64,000 bases of DNA. Origin: Ophioderma brevispina (Eukaryota; Echinodermata; Ophiuroidea; Amphilepidida; Ophiodermatidae). Shown here piece after piece: positions 1 through 11,124 of the stretch. The translations under genes were made by a program, and so were the position numbers. Location: assembly GCA_023653785.1 (NCBI GenBank), contig JAMKCH010007137.1, positions 1-64,000 on the forward strand, written 5' to 3'. The notes below the pieces were generated by a model, which searched no databases, was not told the DNA's origin, and worked only from the letters and a program-made list of their open reading frames with translations. The first letter of the stretch is position 1, and each line of letters opens with the position of its first letter.

Positions 1-160
1 TATTTTGCAGCATGCTTTAGAGTTCAGATTTTATTTCTGGCTTTACTTGATTTAAATATCTTACATGTCATTTTGCAAGTAAGTTTTTGGTTAGACTTTA
101 CTTGTAGGATACAGAGGAAGTGAAGTAACGGGAAAGGGTGATGTACATATCAGGCAAAAC

Positions 161-245
161 ATAATAATAATAATAATAATAATAATCCAAATTTATAGAG
201 CGCAAAACACAATAAGATTGTCTCGATGCGCTAAAGGTCTTGTGA
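161..245 (-). repeat. Transposon 3' tail with (ATT)n microsatellite, minus strand
   Basis: An (AAT)n run (161-186) sits next to a segment which, read on the minus strand, is GCGCTCTATAAATTT followed by the (ATT)n run. A similar arrangement (GAGCGCCATATAAAAGCAA then ATT repeats) lies at 20556-20596 on the plus strand. Two unlinked copies of the same AGCGC-TATAAA-(ATT)n order suggest the 3' end of a short retroelement rather than two independent microsatellites. The element body was not recognised. Confidence 0.5.
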
Positions 246-1205
246 ATCTACCTCCCAGTCGAATGATTTTTGGTCCGATATTTTATCTCGGGAATATTAT
301 AAAAGGTGTAAGAACAAGGGGCGGGGAGGCCGTGTACAATTGATCTCAATGATAATGCTCACAGGTTCTCAAGATTGGATAACGCACACATATTCAAGAA
401 CTCCCATGTTTTTCAACCCCCATTTGATGTCGTCTTGGTTGGTGCTGTTTTGGATGATTTTGGCATGACGTTAATCGGGGTGCTTTTGTTAAGAGCATCG
501 TTTTTTCTTCAAATTCCCTGTGGAATTTCTGCTTTCAACGCGGCTAGTGTTGGGTTTCTGATATTAAAGTTTTAAAAAAAAAAGGGGGGGGGGTTGTGTA
601 AATTTTTGTGCCAAAAATTTCTTTGGCGGAAAATGCCTTGAAATTTTGTAATATTCTGATGTTTATATTTATATGTCAAGCCATTAGGAATTTAGACAAA
701 GTGTGGAGGTTAGGAAGAACTGGCCTGGCCAATTATACGGTCGATGGCAATTGATACCTGCGTTTGGTGCTCTTACAGGAAATTCTTCCTAGCCATCCAA
801 TGAGGTCTGGATACAGATATGTATGGTAACTTTAAAAGGCTATAGGCTACATATTTGTCAGACCAGTTAAATATTTATCAATTCAGGTTCATTTCTGCAT
901 GTATGCAAATGATTTGTTTTTGATAGCAAATTAAATTGACCTTGTGGTCCACCATGTGACAGATGCTCAGTTGCAATCCGGATGTGAAAATGCCTATTTC
1001 TTAGCTCTGTGGACAACTAGGGGAAATGGGAATTCCCAAAATGGAAACTTAGAAACTGAGTCAACTTGTTTATGCTTTGAGATCAAAACATGTTGCAAAA
1101 TAGGTAATTCCCCATGAAGTTATAATTGTGAGGTGATGCAATGTAGATGATGTAATTTATGTGAAATCTGATTTGACAGTGCTAGGATATGTTTATGCAT
1201 GATAA
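246..1205. other. No gene seen
   Basis: AT-rich DNA with a poly-A/poly-G run (about 575-593). The 66-codon frame at 375-575 has no domain, no repeat support and no splice context, and is probably chance. Confidence 0.5.
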
Positions 1206-1966
1206 TGTTGTCATACCTATTTTTTAGGTATTAGGAAAGGGGAATCTAGCCGTGAGTAGTTAAAAATACTTGTCACTGGAAGGACTTGGCCAGCAGTAGT
1301 AACCAGGAAGCTATACAATATAGTTATAGCTAGTTTTAATCTACAATAATGGTAGATTTGTTCTTATATACATAGTGCCAGGATTTATAATACTTTGGAG
1401 ACCGCCGGAGCTTGAAAGCTAATTAAAACTGTCTGCTGTCGTCTTTTAAGCCAGAAGAGCTTCAGTTTTGGAATTAAAAAGGGATTCCAGTTTGTGGTCC
1501 TATATGAGGACATTAGCGACAGACTGATGGTGGTAGAATACCTGGATTTTGTTACTGTGGAATATTAGTGTCGTCGAGGGACTTATTCAACCTTGTCGTC
1601 TTAAACTGCTGGACAAAAGTTATCTTCAGACTGAGAAGATTCCAATGGAATATTAACTGAGGATATATAAGCGTGACTTTGCATATGCTCATTTTGGAGT
1701 CTTCGCTGTGAGGACATCATCGTTGAACTGCAACGTTTCTTGTGGACATTAGTGGATATTCTTGTGGACAATAAGTATCAATCTTATAAATTGTGTGTAA
1801 TTTTACTGTGTAATGTTGTTTTGGACATACGAAATTCTTGAACCAAACTGATTAAAACCATTAAATCTCTGTTATTATATAAAATTCAGATCTCTTGTGC
1901 ACAAGGCTCATTTATTTGTGTTTGAAACGTATTTCTGACCTTTGACATCCATGAGACGTCATAACA
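1206..1966 (+). repeat. LTR-like block (possible solo LTR)
   Basis: The block starts TGTTGTCATA and ends CGTCATAACA, a short imperfect inverted pair of the TG...CA kind. Inside are a TATA-like GGATATATAAG near 1660 and an AATAAA-like ATTAAA near 1850. About 40 bases near its end (1907-1950, around TTTGTGTTTGAAACG) recur inverted at 13170-13210, so this is dispersed sequence. No clear target duplication flanks it and no gag-pol lies beside it. A solo LTR is an inference; another dispersed repeat remains possible. Confidence 0.3.
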
Positions 1967-2002
1967 TTAGTTTCAATTATTAACAATTCCAAGATCGTTG
2001 TT

Positions 2003-2219
2003 CATTCTTCTTTACTGCCCTCCACTTGGCTGCCTCTGAGACCATGAAGACGGATGCAGGCTTGTCCTCTCTTTTCCAGTTCAATAATGGACTTGCGAAT
2101 CATTCTTGTCCGTTATTCTGTTGAGAAGTTTTGGCAAGTTTGCTGGTGGTCCCTGTGCATACACTTCACTCTTTAATGTTCCCCATAGGGCGAAGTCTAG
2201 AGGAGTCAAATTTGGGGAT
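2003..2219 (-). pseudogene. Tc1/mariner-type transposase C-terminal remnant (left, minus)
   Basis: The minus strand encodes SPNLTPLDFALWGTLKSEVY, which matches the conserved [S]PDLTPxDFxLWGxLK block near the end of the DDE domain in Tc1/mariner transposases. After a frame change it continues as KSIIELEKRGQACI, the usual C-terminal helix, and stops near 2003. The catalytic core upstream is missing. The remnant meets a second copy of the same tail in opposite orientation near 2219. The homology is to the superfamily; the exact family was not determined. It is not functional. Confidence 0.7.
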
Positions 2220-2352
2220 CTCCGCAACAGAGTAACCGTTGCCTTTGCAAGCATCCAACGGACAAGAATAGTTCGCAAGTCGATTATTGAAATGGAAAAG
2301 AGAACGCAAGCCTGCATCCTTCGTAGAGGCAGTCATGTGGAAGGCAGAGCAG
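2220..2352 (+). pseudogene. Tc1/mariner-type transposase C-terminal remnant (right, plus)
   Basis: The plus strand reads LRNRVTVAFASI, then RKSIIEMEKRTQACI and GSHVEG, the same C-terminal helix as the minus-strand remnant on its left. The open frame then runs without a stop across the TA at 2358 into the terminal repeat of the MITE starting at 2360, so its last residues are transposon-derived. The pair forms a head-to-head arrangement, pointing to an inversion or a fold-back duplication of one transposase gene. Confidence 0.65.
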
Positions 2353-2359
2353 CGCAGTA

Positions 2360-3486
2360 CAGTGTGAGTCAAATAAAACCCTACATTCAGAATAAAAAAT
2401 AATTAAAATAGTTAAGAATTGTTTTTGCTCAAATGTTTGCTATGGTTATAAAGAAGGATAAACGGGCTTTCAGAAAACGTTTATTTGGTGTCATTTGGAC
2501 TTTGGAGAACGAAGTTTCGCCTATTTTGCTGAGAGACTTCAAATTCCTGTTTGGCCGATTTTGAGCCAAAAAGATGCAATCGCTTCCATAAGCTAACATG
2601 TCTTCAGCCGTGATTTTGAGTAGCAAACATTAAACACCAAATATGTAGAACCATATAAGGTGGGAGAGTAAATTGAATGATTATAAAAATAATATCCCAG
2701 GAATTACAAAGAAAATGCTAAATAAAAAAATGTTCAATTTCCTAATAAGAAATTCAAGATAGCTTGTGTAAGAGCAAAGTTTACTTTGGTTCTGCAAGAT
2801 TTCATGGTTTAACCTACACGAAACTTGGGGAGGGCAAAAGTGAAAACCATAGTAAGTTTTGTATTCCGCTTGAAAATAGCAGTGCGAAATGATTTTTTAA
2901 GGTTTACTTTCCGATTTATTTACATAAAACTCAGCATTTAAGTTCTTCTTGCAATTTATGGACGCTGATATAACTGTATTTGGTGCAAAATATTACCTTA
3001 GCGATGTAAAAAAAAAATCTCTGCGCAGTTTCATTATGTTCATGAACTGATGCATTGATATGGAGTGATTTCATAACTAACTCTTATGGTTGAACAATGT
3101 AATTTAATTTTTTGAAGATAGTTTACTTATAATTATGTTACAAAATAGACCATTTTTTATTCAAACTGATATGTTTTGTCGAGAAGACTCGATACAATCT
3201 TGCAAATTGCATGTGTGAATTGTCTTTGTTATAATGTTTTTATGGTTACGTCGGTGTCAGTCTCCTCGCATTCTAATGGCTATCCATCGGCCAACTGAAT
3301 TTTTAGGTCTCTCCCAAAATTGACCTAGTTTGCTGAACCCAAAGCCCGAAACACACCAAATAAAACTCTTCTCTGATAGCCTGTTTTATCCTCTGTAAAC
3401 AACCAAAGCAAAGATGGAAGCAACATAACGTTTAACCTTTAAGAAAAAAATCTTTCCTGAATGTAGGGTTTTTATGACTCACACTG
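2360..3486. mobile_element. MITE family A, copy 1 (TA-flanked, CAGTGTGAGTCA ends)
   Basis: The element begins CAGTGTGAGTCAAATAAAAC and ends with the inverted counterpart, closing TGACTCACACTG. TA dinucleotides lie at 2358-2359 and 3487-3488, the Tc1/mariner target duplication. The homology of the two ends extends inward past the CTACATTCAG block. The 1,127-bp interior has no usable open frame, so the copy is non-autonomous. Homologous copies lie at 39329-40414 (inverted) and 52494-55001 (split by an insert). The transposase that mobilised it is not certain. Confidence 0.85.
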
Positions 3487-3488
3487 TA

Positions 3489-4532
3489 TATAAATACCCA
3501 CAAGACATTTCATATCATGCTACAAATTCCCTGAGTCTAATAGCGTTTGTGGGCTAATGTGTAAAGTCGGGTGATTTTTAATGTGTTAAGAAATAGGATT
3601 TTTGAGGGATCACAATACCTTATTTAGGTAAAATTTTCCTACAACTGGTGCATGGTTGTGGGATTGACTCAATACATTCTATGGTCTTAACGTGCTTAAG
3701 AGTGTGCCACTTGTCGGCAAGGGGGCATCCATGAGCTTAAAGTTTTTTTGTCAACGAAATCAATAATAGGATGTTTGGTTGTTTTCTGACGAACACAAAA
3801 ATGTGATGATTGTCATCTCTACACAGATCATGTGTGGCAGCAAACAGCCTCTGTAACCCAATTTAACCTGAACCAAAGCTGCGACTAGGTAGTATATAGA
3901 TATAGTAATGACCCCTCAATGTTTTGCCTTACAATCATCGGATGCTGTTCCCCTAGTTTTGTAAACTCACTCGCAAAAGTCGATTTAGGGCGAGGAGTTC
4001 TCACACACGGTTACTATAGTAAATCCTATCTTTCCTTTTAGAGAGGTAGAAGGTTGAAATTTGAGGAGGATGTGCTGAGTTAAAAATCGTATTTAGACAT
4101 TTAATCCCAGATTAATCGCTTGTTAGTTTTAATCCTGTACAGTGTCAAAAAACTTCAATGTCTCTCTATACTTGTTAGTACACGCTGCATTTGTATTTAA
4201 TACGGCACGTTTGTACAATAAGTACTCGGACTAAGCTATAATCCTGAATGACTACGATCGAAGATGCTTCAAAAGCACAGATAAAAGACGGCTTTGCAAC
4301 CAGGACTTTTTCCTTGTACACATGGTTAAGCCTCATATATAAAATATTTTGTTACTCACCGGCAAGTGTCACAAATCTATACACAACTGGGAAAATGTGT
4401 TGGGAAACTGTCCATTTCAATTTAGAATAGTAAACTTCATTTAATTTAATATTATCCTCGAGCTCATAAATATGTAATTGACATTCTGGCTAAAAGAATA
4501 AGGCCATGAAATTGCCTCCCTAACACTGTGAC
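3489..4532. other. No gene seen
   Basis: AT-rich DNA without a supported gene. A 60-codon frame at 4248-4430 has no recognisable feature. Confidence 0.5.
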
Positions 4533-4774
4533 TTGAACCCTGAAGAGCTGAAGAACAATACACAAATCAGTATGGCAGCGATTAAAAAATCATTTGATGC
4601 GGGAGTGGAACAAATTACAGCTTCTTACTGGGCAAATGCAGTGCGACACATCCTTAACGTGGAGAGCTCTTATTGGGATAGAACATCTGTGACATTGAAT
4701 TTGAACAAGCTTTGTTGAAATTGGCAGTGGATTCTGACAGCGAGAGCATATCGGACACAAGTGAAGGTGAATGA
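4533..4774 (+). pseudogene. Transposase-like C-terminal remnant, frameshifted
   Basis: One frame reads SYWANAVRHILNVESSYWDR. After a one-base shift near 4692 the next frame gives DIEFEQALLKLAVDSDSESI and an acidic Ser/Asp/Glu tail ending at a TGA near 4774. A helical HILxVExxYW segment followed by a short acidic tail resembles the end of pogo-like and other DDE transposases. Only the tail is present; no catalytic motif was found upstream. A host-gene exon is the alternative. Confidence 0.4.
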
Positions 4775-6099
4775 GGGGTAAATTGTTATTTAAACATATC
4801 TCATGGCAGCAAAATGATGAATACAACAATTTTACAATTAAATCAATAATATTATAGATCAATACATCAATACAAAGACACAACTTGCACATATCTGCAT
4901 AAACTTTATAGAGCCTGCGTGCATGATAATAGGTCCAGACGATTCTGTGGATACAAAATGCCTCCTCTCCCGAACAGTGGACTGTGTCCAAGAAGTTTTG
5001 AAAGTTTCACAGTAGCTTTGATTTACTATAATAAACAAAAGAACTATGTAGAGAGTAATATCAAGAAAGTGAGATGTGAAGAACCTCATACCAAACCCGT
5101 ACGGGGTAGAGGTGAAAGCAAGATTGATTACGTGATTCCACTGATCTTCCAAATTGTACTCATCTCTATATACAGTATTTTTTGTTTTGATTTCGAAGGA
5201 TGAATAATTATCACGAAGTTATCATTACAGCGGTAGACTTCTTGATTAAATCAGATAAATAACCACCACCAGTTTCCACATTTAAAATTCAGTTGCTCTA
5301 GAGATACCGTTTCTCGTACGGTCGTTGGATAAACGTCTTCACGTGAGATAACTTCCTACGAGATTCACGAAAAAAATAGCGAGAATCAATTTTCTTATAT
5401 AGTCGCAGACAAGATTAAGCGACTGATTGTGCGTCTTCTAGCAGCCTAACACATGACGTGATTAAATTAACTTGAACGTAGCTTTGGGAGAGGATAACGT
5501 TCTCTGCTAAGTTGACAGACAATTACAACTGCTATATATTTTGCCAACTCAATTATGTTTGGACATATATAAAGTACTTTCGACTTTGATGTGTCTACTG
5601 ATTGACTAGTATCCACCAGTATGTCTTATCATATGTCCAACAAGTTTATCCAGTGCTCCTAATTAAGGAGGGAAGTGTAAAATATCCAACCAAGAGTCGG
5701 ATTCGGTTACGTATATCTATCACTGTGTGCGACTGTTTTGGCAGGATGACATAAAACGTGGTATTGGTCTAAGTTTGTCTGCAATTTTAGTAATTAAAGG
5801 TTCCAGATTGTTTCAGGTTGGTTGTAAAACATTTTCATTCCACAGGAACTTTCAGGAGCATTGAAAATCTTAATCCTTATCCGCTATTCCACATGGGGCA
5901 TGAGTCTTCGAACTTGAGCGTGAGAATTTTGAGTATTTTCAGATAAGTTTCTATTGCAAATAGATTCTGTAATCCGTGTAAATGTCCATACCCACACCAA
6001 AAGATCAATTTCCCAGATGTCAAGTGTTATTATTCTGACCAGAATGCTCAGAGACGAGAATGTCTGGAATTTTCGGCATATGGATTTTAATCATACAAC
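4775..6099. other. No gene seen
   Basis: AT-rich DNA. The overlapping frames on both strands between 4859 and 5203 lack domains and splice context. Confidence 0.45.
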
Positions 6100-6533
6100 C
6101 TAAGACGTTTTAGACTTTAGTATGGCTCTGAGACTGGACCCTGAAGAAAGAGGCTACAGGATAGACCTTGATGGCACCTACACCAAAGCTTCTTATGCGT
6201 AGTACACAAAACTATCCTGGCTGGCGCAGCACAAGAACCACGCACCAATATATGGAGATATCCCTCCCATTTTCAGCGGGGTCTGTTGCCCAACCCCGTG
6301 CACGATTTGCCGGTCACTGTTCATCGTGCGATTGACCATAGTATTCTCAGACGTCACATTTTGGAAGTTACCAATGCCCAAAACAGGGGTCTTCGGCCCT
6401 TTTCACAACTACATTTAAGTGATTGCTCGAGACATCCAGCAGGATCCATCTGCATCCCCAACCTAATGACAAACAGGACATTTGGCGCTACAATGTGAAC
6501 AGCATCCTCGGCTGCTGGCCGTTAGATAGATCG
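6100..6533 (+). mobile_element. LINE 3'-end fragment (same family as 32160-35404)
   Basis: This matches the 3' end of the LINE at 35030-35400 base for base apart from scattered indels. It keeps the GGCACCTACACCA, GTGCACGATTTGCCGGTCAC and GATTGCTCGAGACATCCAGC blocks and ends in the same GCCGTTAGATAGA tail. It is a 5'-truncated insertion in the plus orientation, as is usual for target-primed reverse transcription. Its 3' end abuts the minus-strand GPCR remnant directly. Many single-base indels break the frame relative to the larger copy. Confidence 0.85.
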
Positions 6534-6845
6534 AGACTTTTTTTGAAATGCGGATGAGTGCGTGCATAAATAATAGGATTAATCATCGAGTTCGCAAACA
6601 CTACGATTGCGCCATAAAGTAAAAAGTAATCGCTGTTTGGAATGAAACGTGGCAACAAATAGGGCGAGAGAACAAAAAGGTAACAGAGACCAACCAAAAA
6701 TAAGTTCTGTTTGATGGTCGAGTTCCATAACCATTGAGTTTGCCCTATGGCACCAATTATTCCGAATAATGAGAATTGCTACACCAACAAGATACGCTCC
6801 CGTAAGAAGCTTGTAGAGTAGATCAGAATATGGGACGATCTGTAA
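6534..6845 (-). pseudogene. Rhodopsin-family GPCR last-exon fragment (TM5-TM7)
   Basis: Minus strand. Hydrophobic TM5-like LLTGAYLVGVAILII is followed by a short polar loop, TM6 as FLVGLCYLFVLSPYLLPRF, and TM7 as GAIVVFANSMINPIIYA, then HPHFKKSL. The NPIIY motif is the class A NPxxY signature, and the basic stretch after it is the usual helix-8 start. TM6 has FVLSPY where CWxP is common. A one-base frame change in a T-run near 6697 separates the TM5 part from TM6-TM7. Directly after KKSL the frame enters the LINE 3' end in antisense (DLSNGQQPRM...) and stops near 6495. Nothing N-terminal to TM5 was found upstream, so this is an exon or a pseudogene. The ligand class cannot be told. Confidence 0.7.
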
Positions 6846-7029
6846 ATGTTGATCATGTGTGTTAGTATTGTTCAACTATATAGTCTAGTGTCTCGAAGTC
6901 CTCGAGTCATATCTCTCCCCCTCGTCGTCTTCTATTTCTGATACTTTTATTATTGTTTCTGAAAGTGGTATAAGGAAAGTTTTTTATACTGTAACTCCTG
7001 ACTTGTTTATGCTTCATGCGCGTGATCGA

Positions 7030-7360
7030 AACATTAGTCAAGGAGACTGTTGAAATCCCGTGTGATTTCAATGATTAAAGCAATCAACACTATTGTAGAT
7101 ACCTTAAATCGGTCCCAGAGACCAGAAAAGTTTGGATGGAGAATTCCCCAGGCGTGGCAGATGGCTGGCCCATCCTGGTTTTCAAAATGGCTGCCATTTG
7201 TATATTTTCTAATCATAACCGAGTTTGATGTGCTAGGAGCTGTTTGGTGCCCAACTTCATGTTAAACACCTACCACTCCCTGGAAAGGATACAGCTATAT
7301 GAGAAGGGAACATTAGACTGGCAGCCATTTTTGTTTTGCAAATGGCCGCCATTAACCATG
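7030..7360 (-). repeat. Dispersed repeat rich in ATGGCNGCCATTT (inverted copy of 11.1-12.2 kb)
   Basis: Read on the minus strand this is homologous to 11880-12180. It shares the GAAATCCCACGGG-like start, the CTGGGAATTCTCCATC block and the paired GGCAGATGG and AAAATGGCTGCCA motifs. It marks a dispersed family whose other copies are the tandem pair at 11125-12180. The open frames on both strands here are repeat sequence. Confidence 0.65.
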
Positions 7361-8640
7361 TTTATTGTACCTTTTCAGCAGTCATTAGTGGTGAGTTTTA
7401 ATACAAATTTAATTTTTTAATTTTCGGTTTTTTTGTTTTTTTTTAAGTCGGGGGGGGGGATGTCTAAAAGATGTTTAAGATTTTGGTACGAGTAAATGTG
7501 ATTCTTTCAATCCATCTTGTTATATTGTATATCAAAATGTCAGCCATTATGACTTTTGTTACCTCTATCTTACCAATATTTTTGCCACCCCCATGCTATG
7601 ATTTTTTGAAACCAGTGGGTACTATGGTGTCCTCTTCTTTCCATTGATATCAACATAAGTATGAACAAACCTAGTATGGCATCACAATGTAATAAACTAT
7701 GCAAGTCTGCAAATTTGTTATATTCCACAAAAATATGCGAAAATCCAAATTTGCTCTAAAAAGGTAGGAGAGGGATTTTCATGCGGTTTTCAGCTTTAAA
7801 AGTTGTCAATTGTCATTATATGCACATGAAAATAAAGTTGTAGAGCTATACTAATAATAAATTTTACCATAAAAACACTCATTGACTTTGAAGGGTAATA
7901 ACTCTAACTGACAAAAAATCGCTAAATTCCCAAAAAACGAGAAAACATTACTGGAAGCATTTTGCGAATTCTATTGGCGTTTTAAAAATGCAACGGAGAA
8001 AGTTTATACGGGGGGTTCCACCCCCATGCTAAGAACTATGGCTAAAACAAGATAACAAAACACTGTAACAATTTTTTACATAGAACACCCCATAATCACA
8101 CCACTGTAGAACTGTATGCAGTCTATTTTGTATGATTACATTTTAAAGCTTCCTGTAGGGTGGTCCATGAGTGTTATGAGCGCTGGATGTGGAGTAACTC
8201 TATTTGGTCTGAATCGAAACACTGCACTTTGTAGTTGTTTAAAAACAACTGGTATGATTCCCCACAAATATATTTATCAGAACAAACTCACTATTATAAT
8301 TCACTTGCACAAGTCCTGTATCAAACAGACCAGAACGTTCCACAAACGCAAATGAGCATATTTTAAACATCTTTTAAAATTTCACTTTGGAGTTGTTTAA
8401 TTGGATATGAGCCCCACAAATATGGATTATCACGAGCAAGCTCACCATCAAACCACTTCGTGTTTATTCTAAATCACGGTTGTCATCCTCAGCTGCCAGG
8501 ATGGGCACCCCGGACATTGGTTAGGTCCCAATTTCTTGATTCCTCAGACTCGATGGAAACAATCCAGTAGTTCTGTATAGTATTTCATCCATGTGTACAT
8601 TTGCACTAATTGTTAGGCACTCAAGACTTGCAACATCACT
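7361..8640. other. No gene seen
   Basis: AT-rich DNA with a short poly-T/poly-G stretch at about 7430-7460. The 79-codon frame at 8116-8355 has no recognisable feature. Confidence 0.45.
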
Positions 8641-9180
8641 TCACCAAAAATTATTGCATCGGAGCAGGATGCAAAATGTCACCTGGCTTATTTTGTCATC
8701 CACTAAATCCATCTGTAATAATTGGTCGTGTCGCAACACTGGTTTGATATGGCCATTGTACCTGATCTCGCCGTTGGGTATCGCATGGTAAGCTAGTAAG
8801 TGCTGCTCTGGTAGGAGGGCAGACATATACCATTGGTACCTGTTTCTCGCCTTGTTACTTGGCGCACCAAACAAAATCCTCCATTAAGAATAGAAGGTCT
8901 CGGCATGTTCCAAACAGAAACAATTGTACATCTGCTAACTGACACACAATGCTTTTGATGGCAGGTAAAGGATTGCTTCAATGATTTTTTCTGCCACTCT
9001 GAGCTGTGAAAGGGCATATATCTTTCTTATCATCTGGGGCCAAATTCTTTCAAGTCCTTCCTTCCAAACTCAGCTTTCCCTTGCCCAGTAAATTTCCCAG
9101 TGACAATCGCCCATAATATGCCAGGAAGGGGGAAAATGCAGCCTTCTGAGCATCCAGATCCTTGTAATAGGGGCAATGTG
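8641..9180 (-). pseudogene. Degenerate protein-like frame, unrecognised
   Basis: One minus-strand reading keeps plausible protein composition for about 180 codons with only a few stops and shifts. From the N-terminal side it reads YYKDLDAQKAAFSPFLAYYG, LSLGNLLGKGKLSLEG, LADVQLFLFGTCRDLLFLME and VYVCPPTRAALTSLP. The pattern (a decayed single frame, no obvious exon borders) fits an old transposon gene or a processed pseudogene. I do not recognise the family. Chance is possible, but the length is more than expected in DNA this rich in AT. Confidence 0.3.
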
Positions 9181-10456
9181 GTCTTCACCAATCAATAAAA
9201 TCACGCTTTATTTATTCACGAACACAATCAACAGAGTTGTTTTTTCACTGAGCCGTGAGGCAAATATATACAGATATAGTCAGGTGCTCTTGGACCCTGG
9301 GGTTAAAACCAAGTTACATGTAAACTTGGCATGTTGTAATTGGGTAATGTACAAATGTACATATGTAAAATCAGTATTGGTAAAATTGTGGAAAAAGTTG
9401 AGCCTATAAGACCCTTTAAGGTTGGCAATATTTTAAGTTTTGAATTTGAAAATTATACTCCTCCTGCGACCAAAACAATCCGCGCTACAGAAATTTTGGG
9501 TAGCGCAGAATGGATATTAGAAAGGACGTCTGTGTTTGGGGAATAAATTCTTACAGATGTGGCATCAATTTATATATGTAGCATTTAGACTATGGAGAAG
9601 TGATCTTTGTGTGTGCTTTCTTGGACGCTGTTGAGACTAATTCAATTTTTCGATGTATGGATTTACAAGGCAAGAACATGCACAATCAAGAGGGTCGGTC
9701 GGTCGGGCCCACGACTAGACTGCAACTTTTACCAGCTATCATGCGAGCCCACTACCCTTTTGGTACAATGAGAGTGTAACAAATCCGGAGTTACCCCCGC
9801 CCAATTACTACGGGTAGGATTTGGTAAATAGCAAATTCAGCCATGATGTCTCTTTTCTCCCCTTCTCCAGATGCAGAATTCATTGGTGAAGACTGTGATT
9901 GTGCCAAGCTTTGATGTGCCAATAATTGGTGCAACTGTGGGAAAAATGACTATTCTTCCGAACTTTTGGATGCTATCATCAGAGTCTGATGATGCCAGAA
10001 TCAGAAGAGTCCTAACTGGATGCCAGAATGCAGAAAGAGTGGATCTAACACCAATGCCCACAAAATTGTTAAAAATGACCGTAACATCGTTTTAACTGTA
10101 CAAAATAACGTTGATTCTGAACGACAGTGATTAGAAAACTTTAACACTGTGGCCAAACCTATAATTCTCACAAAGTGGATGTGGACTCATATACCAATTA
10201 AACAACCCCGCGTGCACTTATGCTCGCTGTATTTTTTTATAAAAAAAGCAAACCGCCACAACAGTTATATACAGTGGTGTAATCATTTGTTCTTCCATGT
10301 ACATAGGCCAGTGTATTTGTTATCTCTTTAATAAAAGTTTTAAATCGGATGTTTAGTAATGTTGTAATGAATTCAAATCGTCCACTCGGCCCATTCCACT
10401 ACAATGTATGATTATGAACAGGATACTCTACTAATGGCGTTATCTTTTCTCGGGTC
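9181..10456. other. No gene seen
   Basis: AT-rich DNA. Short frames at 9340-9546 and 9871-10095 have no recognised domain, and the latter is open on both strands, which suggests composition rather than coding. Confidence 0.4.
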
Positions 10457-10466
10457 GTGACGTCAC
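10457..10466. promoter_or_regulatory. Perfect CRE palindrome
   Basis: GTGACGTCAC is the full cAMP-response element palindrome bound by CREB/ATF bZIP proteins. It stands alone: no transcript start or first exon was identified nearby, so a regulatory role is not shown. Confidence 0.25.
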
Positions 10467-10613
10467 TGCGATTCAATGCCCAAAGGCATTATCGTTACGT
10501 TGATTGAAAGCACTATCGTTTAACGTTTGCAAGGAGATCTGTCGTCTGGACTCATACTCCACCTACAAAGGTGAAGACCTATCCATAGTATGCAAATCTC
10601 AGAGGTCCAATTA

Positions 10614-10904
10614 GTTTCACCCCACCCCCCCCCCCCCCCACCCCCCCCCCCACTCCCCCCCCCACCCCCCCCCCCCCCCTCACCCCACCCCCACCCCCCC
10701 CCACCCTTCCACCCCCCCCCCCCCCCCCCCCCCCCCCTCCTCCCCCCCACGCCTCCCCGCCCCCGGCCCCCCCACGACCCACCCCGCCCCCCCGCCCTCT
10801 CACCCACCCCCCCTTCGCTCACACCCCCTCAACCACCCCCTCCCCCTCCCCCCCCCCCCCCCCCCCCCCCCCGATTTCCCCCCATTTTTTCACCCCCCCC
10901 CCGG
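10614..10904. repeat. C-rich low-complexity tract
   Basis: About 290 bases of C-runs broken by A, T and a few G. The opposite strand is therefore G-runs able to form G-quadruplexes. The Pro-rich and Gly-rich open frames across it are artefacts of composition. Run lengths in such tracts are often unreliable in assemblies. Confidence 0.9.
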
Positions 10905-11124
10905 GCCTTTAATTTCCGTTGTTTGTGAAGCCCGGACTTTTACAATCGATGTACAAGGAGATATAATCCGGGCTCCCTATACGACAATGAATACTGCGTG
11001 AAGAATCAACTGAATCAATGCCCTATTATTTACCGTATAGGTGGACTATGATCCGGCGGACTATAAAACATCTACACCGACACTTAGATGTACGAATACA
11101 ATACCTGTCTGACCCGGTTGATTC

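Noticed and set aside
2166..2402. Separate 68- and 98-codon host genes
   Set aside because: Their readable parts are transposase tails, and the end of the longer one is MITE terminal repeat.
4859..5203. Overlapping 94-97-codon frames on both strands
   Set aside because: Open on both strands, no domain, no splice context, no repeat support.
10520..10928. Gly-rich and Pro-rich open frames of 74-112 codons on both strands
   Set aside because: They follow from the C-rich low-complexity tract; no non-repetitive part resembles a protein.
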